In this document: piece by piece, positions 13,001-25,800 of the stretch
Position numbering within the stretch: position 1 is the first letter of the stretch
Layout of the letters: the number at the start of each line of letters is the position of its first letter
From: Gymnogyps californianus
Taxonomy: Eukaryota; Chordata; Aves; Accipitriformes; Cathartidae
Assembly (NCBI RefSeq): GCF_018139145.2
Contig: NC_059487.1
Span: 9,197,792-9,261,791, forward strand
Direction of reading: 5' to 3'
Length of the DNA: 64,000 nucleotides
Position numbers and translations under genes: made by a program
Notes under the pieces: model-generated
Database searches by the model: none
What the model saw: only the letters and a program-made list of their open reading frames with translations
Told to the model about the DNA's origin: nothing

Positions 13001-16000
13001 GTCCCCCCTACACCGTACTGTGGTGTGTGATCCAGAATTTAAAAGCAGTTCCTTGAGCAACAGGAGATCCAGGTCCAGACCTTAGAGCAGCCTCCCAGTA
13101 CTTAAAGGGGGCCTACAAGAAAGCTGGAGAGGGACTTTTTACAAGGGCATGTAGTGATAGGACAAGGGGTAATGGCTTTAAACTGAAAGAGGGTAGATTT
13201 AGATTAGATGTAAGGAAGAAGTTCTTCACTGTGAGGGTGGTGAGGCCCTGGAACAGGTTGCCCAGAGAAGTTGTGGATGCCCCCTCCCTGAAGTGTTCAA
13301 GGCCAGGCTGGACGGGGCTTTCAGCAGCCTGGTCTAGTGGAAGGTGTCCCTGCCCATGGCAGGGGGGTTGGAACTAGATGAGCTTTAAGGTCCCTTCCAA
13401 CCCAAACCATTTTATGATTCTGTGATACTCAGAATAACACAAATACAGCCATTTGCATCAGCTTCAATGATTTTCAATCTGCATTAAATACAGCTTGTCC
13501 TTCACGGGTTTGCAAAAATAATTATCACCACATCTCTTGGTAACAGGAATACTGAAGTTCTCTGCAATATTTGTTGTCGTTGAATACAACCACTGCATTG
13601 CTCCATTTTACATCACCCCTTCATGGTGCCGTTTCTGACAGGGGCTGTGCTCTTCCAGGGGTCCAGAGAAGTTGAGATTTGTGAAGCTACCAAACACCAT
13701 CCAATAAAGCAGAGCAAATTAATCTGCTATCGATGAGGCCCACGTGTGCAATACTGATCCCGACTGCTTCTAACTAAAAACAAAGGCTACTCCTCCTACT
13801 GTTGTAACTTAAAATACACGAGGAAGAAGATATTTTTACATCCTATTTCCAGATACCCCAAAATAAACATGCAGCAACCAAGTTTTATGACAAAGTAAAT
13901 GGAGGGGGGAAAAAGAAGAAAAAAGAAAAAAGAAAAAAAAAAAAAGAAAAAACCCACCAATCTTACCTATTCTCCCCACCCTAGATAACAAAGCTGCAGA
14001 TCCCATGAAATGATACAAAATCATATCTTGCCCTGGATTATAGGTTTCATATTCATGTTTTAGATTCCTGGTACCAATTATCTGTCCGTACTCTCAGTAA
14101 TAAATAACAAGGATGTTTTAATTATCTCCAAAAGAAATATTCAGACTGCTTCACCTTGTTTGTTTCGCAGGCAAATGGAAGTGCCTTACCATAGCTGGGT
14201 TTTTTTATCTTACTAACATTGATTCTTTAGCACTATCTTGAAAACTAATGACAATAAAAACAGTTGAGATCAGTTGTCACCATTAACACCTACACTTTCT
14301 TCTTCTTTCTTTTTAAGGTAATTTTTTTCTAAGAGTCCGATCTTATATTGTATTTGTACATAAAACTACAAAGTTATGCGTACAATTTCAGCTGGGCATG
14401 TATTTAGCGCGCGTAGTGCCTGCTGCTGCTGATAAAGGTACTTGCACAAATGCACCCTTTTGCCTTAACTCAGCTATTTTCAAACCCTGCTCGTGACACC
14501 GTGGTCTCAGCATGGCTGCGGGCTCTGTTAAACAGCTCAAAAAAAAAAAAATCTCCACAGTTCCCTGCAGTTACAAGTGCTTCCTCCTGCGGTGCTGTAC
14601 TTCCACGGGGTCTGAGAGGACTTTCGATGCCTGGCAGAGATCTGGGGAGCACTTCCACAAAACCACTAACAATATCCTAAAGTTATTTGTTGTGGCATCA
14701 GTTCAGGATTCCCTCCCTCCTTCCCACTTGCTGCCATCGTCATTGCCCCCTGTTGTACCACCACAACGGCTTTGGAGATGCAGTGTAAGCTGGACCCATG
14801 AACCTGCTTGGGTTCCTGCTCCTGATCCCAAGGGGAGGAAAGCACTTGTGACCTGGGTTGACTTACAGCCCCAGACCACCATATAGCCCCCCAGCTCTGC
14901 AGCATGACGGCGGCATGAACACAACAGGAAGGGCAGGAGCTTTTGGACAGACAAAAGGACAACCCCAGGGACGCAGAGCAAGGCTTCAAAGTCAGCTCAA
15001 GCTTCCCTGAGACGCTGCTGGTGCCTGCTCCCCTGGTGAGAACAGTCCTGCCCCTACCGAGCTCCTCTTCCTCCTTGCTGTGTCAGCCACTGTGGGAGGG
15101 GACACAGAATTTGGGTCCCAGGGGACAGGGTAACTGTGACTATTTCTTTTGCTGGCAGTGCTGGCTTCAAGATTTCCTGAAACAACAGCCTTACCTGAGA
15201 GATAACATGGCATCTCTGCTGACTATCAAAGCTGCTGAGCCTTCGTTCAGCACACACAGCTAAAACAGATCTTAGCTGTCTTATGTCCCACCAGTCCCTC
15301 CCATGTCTCCTTCCACCTTGCACACTTGTAGCAAAAATCCTGTCCCAACGTTTTGCAGCATCCCCAGGCCCCTTGGTTTCACAGTCAGAGGGAAACGCTC
15401 AAGCTCCCTCTTCCTTCCCAGCACCATCCTGGAGGCCCTGTTGCACCACCGAGGAGTTCCTTCCACAGTTGGTGGCAGTGCTGGCTGATGGCCTGGCTGG
15501 ACACCTGTCCCCAGCCTGACATTGCCCCCAGCGACGTATGCACAAAACTACGCAGGGAGCTGCACAGCAGAAACCCACCCCAGAGTACATGACAAATTAA
15601 AAATGTGAGCGGGAAGGAGCAGCTGGAAGAAGCTGGAGCTGCAGAGGACACACCCCCCCTGAGTGCCTGAAGCTTGGGCTCCTTCGTTATTTTGAGCAAG
15701 GGACCAAAGATCAATAAATTAAAGATGTCCCAGGGCACTACATCACTTACTGCCAAATATGGTCAAGGAAAAGGATGTATCACTAAACAAACCCAGCAAT
15801 GAGATGCTATTAGCTCAAAACAGAGAACCAGCTTACAGCCTGAGGTAGAAGAGACTGCAAAACTCAGCCAGGAAGAACAGCACAGGTGAGAGCAAATGTT
15901 TTTTATATTTCACTTTGTGTTAGCAGGAGATTCACAGACATGAGAGCTTACCCGAAGCCACTTACCCGAACGATTATGCCCATGCGCTTGCTCTCGTAAG

Positions 16001-19000
16001 TGAAGGGGAAGATCTGGAGGATGGTGAAGTTCAGGATGTGGCCACCCGGTGTCCTCAGCTGCACGGAGGACTGGTCTCTGCCGACCAGCGTTAAGCCCAC
16101 GCTCTCAGTCCACTGTACCAGGGCCACCTGAGATGAGAAGGCCACGATGAGGGCAGCCAGCCCACACCATATGTCCCCTGAGGAGCACCAGAGGGGAAGG
16201 GATAGCAGGTGGGGGCTGCAAAGAATTTCATTAGTCATTAATGGTGCTATAGAACGATCCGTTCATATATGCAGGTCCTCCTATATGGCTCTTTCTAGTG
16301 GGCTTCTGAAGTTAGAAGCTTACTAACAGTATTTTCAGGGTTTGGGCAGCCCAGCTCCTGTCTGATTCAGCTGCCAGGCTGTCCTAGACTCTCAGCAGGA
16401 GGTGGTCAGCTCCCTGCCTTCGACTGCCACATCCTGAAGGACAACCCTTCAGCAAGGGCAGGCACAGGTACCCTCCGCCCACGCCTAGGGTGCCCAAACC
16501 TCTGCTTGGGCACATCAGGTAAACTCTTTACAAAGACTTGCTTTTTGAATGTGCTATTTCCCAGCTTCCTGTTTATGAAATCAAGGATTCAAAACGATGC
16601 ATTCACCCTGGATTTACAATAAAAGCCAGAAACACTAACGCAGAGCACATTAAAAATCCGTATTAAAGAAGCAAACAAACAAAAGAAGCTCGGTGTTACA
16701 CTCTATCTGTTTGGTAGTAACAGTTCATCAACAACTTTCAACCTCTGTACTGATCGACAAGACAGCTGAAGGCTGGCTCACAGACACTTCATAGCAGAGA
16801 ACCCCTTCTCCCCAAATATTTAAAAAAACAAAAACAAAAAACCCCAAACAAACCCCAGATTTTTCAAGGCACACACCAGAACTCATTTAATTGAACTTAT
16901 GTGGGTATCATTTTGATTGCAGCTTCTAGTATTTAAGGACCTACAACACTGAATTCTTTACAAGCTTTCACTAGATTACAACCAGAGTCATGACAGAAGA
17001 CCAAAGCCTTTGTTTTGCTTCCCTGACAATCCCCCCAGAACCCCCACCTCAGCAGACACATCCATCTAAGATTGAGACTGCTGAGATATGGGGGTTTACC
17101 TCTAGAAGCTGTCTTGGCAGTAACGGATGGGAGCAGCAGCTGACACGAGCCCATATATCACTGACCTCCAGAAAGGATCAAGGGATACTTTCTCCAAACA
17201 GACGCAAAATACTGGAAGTATTTTACAGTGACATTTTGAAAGGCATGAGAGTGCTGGGCACATGGTTGCTGCTGACTTGAAGGTTAATTATCCCTCGTGC
17301 CTTTCAGGTTCTGCCTTTACTGCCTTAAGTGACCACAAATACCTTAGACAAAAATTGAATTTATTTTGGGAAATCACATACACAAGATACAGATAAAAAT
17401 GGAACCTATAAATACTTACATTGAGGCAAGATTTTACTAGATGAATTGATACAATTGGGTCTAATTGGAGAATGTTTTGTGAACTCAGCTCCCTTTCATC
17501 CACAATTAGGCTTAAAAGACAACCTAAAATAAACTTTTTGTTTCATAAAGTAGTCTTAAAATGCCAGATAAAAAAATATTAGTTGAGTTGGCTTTGCCTT
17601 GAAAGACCTTTAAATCAATTTGAATCAATATTTGGTTTAATATTAGCAAATTTTTGCAGGCTTATTCACAAAGATTACAACAAATCAAAGGCTCTTTCAA
17701 GCTTATCTTTTTCAAAAGTTTCTTCAAGCCATCCTTGGTGCATTAAAGTGTGCAGTTAGATAATCATCCTAACAGTCTCCCAGAGCAGAGACGGAGCTTG
17801 GGTTTCTGATACTCTGGTTAATAAATAATTATCGAGAATTTTTCACAGCATGATGTTACGTGATGTTCAGTGTGTGCAGCACTGGCTGTTGATTTGCCCA
17901 TGTTGGTAAGCTGCAAATGTCTGGAGATACAAATCTCTGCTCCCAGCTCAGCCCATTAAAGCACCTCCTTTGCTACTTTCTTTCACAGACACCTCCGCCC
18001 TCATTCCCTGCCAGCATCTCATTTAAATCCTATGTCAGGAAGCATTTAAACCTCGCAAAAGAAAAGCCTTGCGCAGAGGAACAAATGGATGAGCAGCACG
18101 TCAGAGGTGCTACGTCATGCACATGACACGCTTCAAACTGCATTGCATTGTGCAACACCAGTCATTTCAGATGGCCCCGAGACCATAAAAAGGTACATCA
18201 ATGGAAGGGGAAGAATAATGAAAGAAATCCCCCTTTTCCATGCTGCTCCCGAGCAGGCATGGGTCCTGTCAGCCCTTAATGGCCCTCCAGGTGAACCACA
18301 TTCAGCACCAGAGGGGAAGTGGGGCTGACCCCTTTGAACATGCCACTTCCCAGCCTCTACAGTACTTAATGAATAATTACTGAGAGGGAAAGTGATATAA
18401 TTTTGAAGTGTTCCTATCAGATGTACTAAAAGCATTGAAATTACCATCCCCATTCAACAGGCAACACAATGGGCCCAGCCTCTGGGAAGTGCCACGGCAC
18501 TGGTGGACAACACCGATGGCAACAAAAGCGCCCATGGCTCTTCTGGCAAGGTCTGGGCACCCCGGGGTGGGGAGCACATTCCCAGCTCAGTGCGAGACAG
18601 AAGAGATTTACTCTGCTCTGGCAAACAGATAACTAGAGGTGCTCTCAGTCACAGCGAAAAGATGAGAAACATTCAAGATGCAAAAATATATTTACAGCTT
18701 AAACTGAGGAGATTTAAAAGCAGGCTTGAAATCCCTCAAACACCTTCAAGAGAGCCCATGCTCACTGATGAGGGGAAATCAACAAAGCCCCTGACCGCAC
18801 CCCAGGAGTTTGCAGCTCTGTCCAGGCCAAGTCAGATACAGATCTGAGCATTACAAAGCAGAGCAGCTACAGCAGCTCGGCACACTATCCCCCAAATTTT
18901 GCTCTTTCCAACAATTAAATTACCCAAGCCACCACTGAAGTGGATATCGACTAATAAATTTCATTCTAAAGAGACAAATTGATCCTTCTGTGCCATGAGT

Positions 19001-22000
19001 TGCTCTACAAACGCCCCATTTAGGGTTGCCTAGGCAGACAGACAACAGGCAGAAACCAATTGATCGGTGCACCCTTTCATGTCCTGGCAGCTGCAGCGGG
19101 TTGTCAGGGTTAAAGACTGTTTGCCCAGGAATCCTAGGCACTCTTATCTCTGATCAGATTATATCTATTTCATTTCCCCTGTTAGTTACTGTATGGCTAC
19201 AACTGACAACTGGCTTGTAGAGCCCCAAGGCTGTAACCGATATCTGAATAAAGATACTTCAAGACTTCTAAATGGCAGCGTGCACAGGAAACAAATTTAG
19301 GAAATCCTGCTTTCTGTTACAGGAAATGAATCCTATGCCAACTGGTAGAAATTACCCTTGCTGTTAAAGTAAAGAGAATACAAGTTTTTGTACTCATTTC
19401 ATAAACTGACCTTCCCTGCCATGGCAATATTTTATTGATATAGGATTTCAAAGGCTGGCTTTAACAGGAGTCCAAAGCCATTCCCCTACAGGGAATGTTA
19501 TTTAACAGCATCACTCTCTTCTCAAGGACTCAACTTGTGCTGATCCTGCATTTTGTACCATCTAGTATGACATACACAGAGCATGTCTAAACAATATTTG
19601 TATATCTAAGACATACAGACAAGATTTCCTCAGTGCAGCAAAGCATATCTGATTTCTGAACCCACTGTAATTCTCTACTTAAGACACCACAAGAAAGGAA
19701 AAAAGAATTCAAACAATAATCTTGGAAGGATTAGTTATCATGCTATAGTAAAACAAACAAACAAACAATAATCCCTTGGGTATTTGAGACAAATTGCTGC
19801 ATAAATATTTTAAAGACAGAACAGTATAAAGCAAAAAAAGAAAAGAAAAATCACTGACTTCACTATATACCACAGTATATATGTAAATAAACAGAGGATC
19901 TGTGCAAAAGCAGCCAGTAAATGCTTTAGGAAAAAACCCTCAAAACTTAAATGCAGATCACAAAAATTACCATCTGGAAATCATTCAGAACTCGTTTCAA
20001 TCCAAAGGCAGTTGCTTTCTGTAAGCTGTCTTTACAGGGGACAGCAACACATTAGAGAAGAAAAGCAGGTAAGCTAAACGCTGACCTAGATATGTGGTGG
20101 GAGAGGACACACATGCACACTGCTCACCAGCTCCAAAGCCAGGGAGGAGTAAGTGCTTGTTGTCACTGTAGGCATATTAATGCAGGAGGGGGGGAAAAAG
20201 CAAAGATGCAGCTTTTGTATAGTACAGACAAGAGCACATTATATGAAATGAATGAATTGCCTACTTTGGAATAAAGACCACTATAGGGAATATTTTGAAT
20301 GTACATGAAATGTGAAAACTCACTCTGTACCAGACTTTCAGTAAAACATGCAACAATCTCAAAATCCTCAGATAGCTAGGCTTCTAATGAATAAATTGAT
20401 TTCTATGCAAACAATTTCTCACCTCTAACAATGAGGAAAGCCAGCTTCTCTTCTGATGTCAAAGGTGAAAAGGTTATTATCAGAGGCAAAGCTGTTTTAT
20501 TTGGGGCAATAAATGGAAGAACCCTTCGAATGTAGTCAAATGGGTGATATGATCTCATACCATCAGTAGGATTTCTTACAGGAAGGTTCACGCTTCAGCC
20601 TCTTTCAATGGCACAGAGCAAGTGCAATTGTACAAATTAATAGAAAACAATTGTTTTACCTTGGTTGCACTAAAGAAGATGTATCCAAGAAGCATAACCA
20701 ATACATGAAACCATATTTTATTCCTCCTGTCTTCGTCACAGAAGGAAACAACACTCTAATTAGATCTTCCAAATTTTGCAGAGGGTGGCAAAGAGCACTT
20801 TAATTGTAAGTCCTGTATTGAACCTGATCTCTCAAGTGTTCAGTAAAAGTCTCCAGCGAGTCTCTGGAGAGCTGCAAAGTTTCTCCGTACTGTACCACCC
20901 TGCACAGCCCTGGCTGGACTGGGTGCTGGCAGAAAACTGGCAGTTTGCTCAGAGACAAACTCTTGTGCACTTCACTCTGCAGAATTAACTTGGGTTCCAG
21001 ATCTGTCCCATCCGCATGGGAAGGGATGTGTCCTGGGTTAGCAGTGCTACCCAGCGTGATTTACAACTTTTCACTTCGTCTGGAAGTTCGAACACCTTGC
21101 AGATCAGAGACAAGGTGACTTGTGGGAGTACTCTAACCCCCTCCCACAAGTCGTGCCCCCCCCCCCAGACAAGACAAGATTACCTATAATTTACCAAATG
21201 TGGTCAAAGGGATTCATGGCGTTGAACTGCAAAATATACCCTGGACAAAAGGTGCAGAAACATGAGCAAAACTCTGCGATGCAGAGGCTGATACAACAGC
21301 CAGATACTAGTCACCATGTAGGTCTGTAGATTCAGACAGAGGCGCAGATTTGGCTGAAGTATATCAGCTGAGAGGGCATTTATGGTCTATTCATGGGTTA
21401 TCAGTACAATAAATGCATTAAAATATTATCCCCTTCACTAGACTGGAGTACTTTCACCAAATAATTTTTTTTTTTTCCCAGCAACAAGCAAGGTCATATT
21501 TATATTTTTATACGCCCAAATGGATACTGACCTCGTCAGGACTGGAGGCCTGGTACACCCTGCAGGAGTCCTCGTAGTGTCTCTCGGCTTCAGCCTGGTC
21601 TGTCACCCCGTTGGACTCGTACACTGGTGTCACGTTGTGGCACAGCGCGATTGCCTTCACCGCCTCGTGCACTCGGCTGCTCATGGTTTTACGCACCTTG
21701 GTGGCTAAGGTAAGGCCCTTCACAGCAGGTGGGTCCTGAGACTGCTTATAAAAAAGGAAAGCAAAATAAAGTCATATTGCAGAAAAAAAAAAAGATTTAA
21801 ATTAAGTTTTTACTTCAGTGAAGACCATATATGTAGCAGCTGTGCAGACTCTTATGTCCCTAGGAATGAGACGCACTCTTACATACACCTTAACTCAGAT
21901 CATCATTGGGAACACGCCCCAGCATAATGCAACTTCTTTATCGCTGTTACTGGTGGAGTAAAGTACCCCAGAAGATTTACCTAAGTTTTTGGAACAGTAC

Positions 22001-22848
22001 ACTGAGAAAAAGACCCTTTGTTGCAGATCCACCAGACACCAACTGGTGAAAGACCAAAGTCAGAAGACTCAGTGAAACCACTTTTTGCTCCACAAAAGAC
22101 CAGTGGCTTTGAAAATTTAGAGTCAATCGGGTTTCATGTGCAAGAGAATATAATTGCAGAAAACAGAAAACAGATGACTTGTATGGACCTAGAAAATCTT
22201 AATTACATTCATTTAATTTTTAATACTATTTTTAGTATCAGAATGGGAGTCTTCAGATAATTGCACAATTACTAAATTATCCTGGTTGAAGAAGGGACAC
22301 ACAGTGATCTAGTTTCCTGCTCTGTTAACCTTTAGTGTCAAGAGGACAAAAGTTTCACTTCCAGGTCAAAGGCCACAACATGGTAAAAATAAGAGCAAAG
22401 AATAAGAACTACAGTTCAAAATGAATCATTGCCAGCAAATGCTCCTCATTATAAGGAATCTCACTTGGTAATTATAAACGTTTTATGAGACATATCCTTT
22501 ACCAGTGTAATTCCACATGCTATTTTCCACACTCTAGCAATCAGGACACATAAAGATCTTCAAATTTAATATTGCTGCTCATCAGCACTGTTGCAATTGG
22601 GCTTTAACCAAATCAAACAGCACTGTTGCAATTTGGCTTTAACCAAATCAAACAACAGCAAACCCTCAGCTGAAGTGCATTTAGACTGACATAAAGCACT
22701 AGTCACATACTGGACTAGTCAGTTACCCCAATGTTCTTGACAAATATTGAATACTTTGGCAAATAATTAACCAGTAGTCAAGTTTCCTCTGGAGACTGAG
22801 TACAGAATGAGGGCAAATAGATCTGAAGTCTGGGGGTTTTGTGTTGTG

Positions 22849-22881
<33 letters not shown>

Positions 22882-25800
22882 AAGTACAGTTCAGTCATTT
22901 AAGGGTCTCAAGACCAAGAGAAGAACCAGATGCTAAGCAGGCTGTGAAAGCAGAGGAGAGAAAGAGAGAGAGATGGCTAGAGGAGTTACAAGTTACCTGA
23001 TACACATGCCAGTGAAAAAGATAATTACTCAAAATACCAGGTATTCATCAACTATCATATGCTTAGTTAAAAGCACTTTGCAGCCTGACAGTCTGCCCAG
23101 GGAAGAGCTATGCCACCAAACAGATCACTGAGGTCAAGGAAACCTGCTGTGTGTCTTTACCACCATGAAAAAAATCCAAAAATAAAAATCCCATTTACAG
23201 TACATGGTGCCTTTTTCCAGGCAAGAATGCTGGTTTCACTTTGTGGGGTGTACAGAAAGTGTACTTCAGGCTAAAATTCTAGAGCAAAGCAAAAACAATG
23301 AGACGTGAAAAACCCAGTTCACTGCATTGGGTACGCACGCTCAAGGAAAAGTATGGGAACTTCAAAAACAACTTCTGTGGTTTCTGTAGGAATGAAGCAA
23401 TTCCACAACTATTGAGAAAAAAAAATGCTTGACATATGACACAGGAGTAGTAACCCATCACTAAGGTCTGCAGATTGCATCTCTGGAATCACATTTTACA
23501 AAAGAAAAAAATCTAGTTGTCAGTAAGTCACAAAAAAGTTATTTCTAGCTGCAGCTGAGAGAATGGTTATTAACAGAAAATGAAAAATAATGCTTCCATG
23601 ATTACATAATTAGTGACAATTCTTAAATCTTTTATAAGCACCACTCAGAGGGGTGGCTGGAACATCAGCCACTGACAGCTGATTTTTTTCCTCCTAAAGG
23701 TAGTAATATTCTTAATTAAAACCTCATCCCTTGTTTTACAAAGGAAATGCACGTATCTAAATGAAGTTTCAATTCATAAGCATCTTGTCCATTGTAACAT
23801 GCTAAGAAGTACAGTTTGCTGACCCAGACAAGTCACATGGCATTACCTGGTTATCATACAAAACTGAAATAAAAGTCTAAGAATAGAGATGAAGGCTTTT
23901 TAGATGCTGGGTCATCCTGTGATACCGAAAGAGGAATGCAAGGGAGAGACTTCCCAAAACAGGATTTTCCTGTTCTATGCTTCACATGTTGACTTTGCTG
24001 CCTTCTTTAGGTGTAGATAGTTCTCAAAGCAGACATCAGTTAGGCACCATATAAGATCATTGGTGCATTAGTGAAAGAATCCCACTTTTACCGTTTACTT
24101 TTTTAACCATCAGGCCTAAAGCAGCGATACTGGTACACTGTTCTCTGTTACTGCTTACTGAGTACTGATGGTTCCTCTTCCTTTATTTTTGCCCTAGTAC
24201 ACAGCATTTCAAACAGCAACTTAATCCACTAAACATTACCCAGTGCCAACTTTTCAACAAAGCAAATGCTGTGGTTGCTGTAAGTGGTGAATATCTAAAT
24301 AAAAGTATGCTTTTTTACAGTCAGACCTCAGTAACAAGACACAGGCACATACATTCACTTACACTTGCAGATCCGTGCATGTGCTATGGCAGTTAAAGAC
24401 TGGCGGATGTGAAACAATCTACGAAAGCAATAAGCAATCATGATAATATTTATGGATTAAGCATCCAATGACCTTCAGACTTTTCCAAAAAGTAACAGTT
24501 AATAAGCAGATCCCTGCCATATTAATTTACCATTAGCCCAGTGACCTGGAAAACTGTTCTGTGAACAAAGAGTTAAGTAATGCAATTTAATTCTACCTGC
24601 GTGTATATACTGAATATGTGGCTCTGCACTTCATCCATGGAGTCCAGGCCGTAAGCTACCGTTCCCAGGTGAAGTCGCTTGAAGACCATCTCGTTCTGTG
24701 TAAGAGTTCCTGTAACAGAGGCAGCACCAGACATGGAGTGGGAATCAACATGCCTATTCCCCAGTACACATTCTCATCCTTGCTGTACCCCAAATTCAAG
24801 AGAAACTGGGCCAGAAGCTGAATCAGTCACTGCACCAGGCTCTCAGCACAGGCTGAGGCCAGCAAAAAAAGACAGTATTAACAAATCTGAGGGTTGATTC
24901 TCCCGGGAAGTAGTGGTGCACATCACTGTGCCAGTAAATAAGAATGGAGATTCACCCCAAAGTCAATGCCAGCAAGAGCTGCAAGCATAATTCTGGTCCT
25001 GTTGGAACCAAAGAAAACTGGAAACAACTTCAGTGGGACCAGGACTTTGTCAGACCAAGCTTTTCATTACAGCTTAGGTCTTCTGAATTCAAGCTCAACT
25101 TTAAAAGTGTAAGGACAGCAGCAGACAGACTGATGGTATGTTTCTACCTACACATGTAAGCTATTTCATCTGGCTTTGAAAACTAGCTCTAAAAAGTTGC
25201 TTTTTAATTTTATTTTTACCCTCAGCTTTTGGTTTAATAGCACACTTTAAGTGTTCTTTGAAGTAGCATAATATTCCTGTCCTATCTTACTTATAGTGCA
25301 TTCAGAACAAAAAAATGCCAAATTCTTTTTTCAAAAACTAATTAAATCCTATTGTCAAAGTGACAGGAAATGCATATTTCTTCTATTCCAAAGAAATCTT
25401 ACATTATACTCTCTGGCTGGCCAAAAATGTAACAAAATCCAAACAACAACACACCGTGACTCAAAACTGTATTTTCTACATAGATACCTGTTTTGTCTGT
25501 AAGCAAATAGGATATCCTCCCCAGCTGCTCAGGAATAGTGCTGGACCGAACCACAGTCCCGGGAATTTTGGAATCTCTGCGGATCACCCAGCTGTAGACA
25601 ATTTTCCCCATGTCCAGATTCACACGTAAACTACGCAGGACGAAGGGGAAAAAGAAAAAGAAAATGTATCACCAGTTAAACTTTGGAAAAAATCATTGTG
25701 AACTGCCACAGTGCAATGAAAGGACACGTCTTCCACGCTGAATCTGAGCTGCCAAAGAGGGTGTTCTGGGAGAAGTATATTCAAAGTCAGTGGTCGGGTG

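Larger units (their letters stand above)
9620..15965 (-). other. ATP9A: ATP9A intron 15
   Basis: GT-AG intron of 6346 bp. It contains the better-preserved CR1 copy, the doubtful repeat near 9724, an A-rich tract at 13909, and a more GC-rich stretch (about 14500-15620) that reads open in several frames on both strands without resembling any protein I know. Confidence 0.9.
21745..24596 (-). other. ATP9A: ATP9A intron 13
   Basis: GT-AG intron of 2852 bp holding the 35-bp tandem duplication and the 30-base T run. No transposon recognised. Confidence 0.9.

Noticed and set aside
25476..25488. U12-type intron at the exon 12 donor (gtatct)
   Set aside because: The donor does not match the U12 consensus beyond the first bases, and the acceptor side is an ordinary polypyrimidine-AG.
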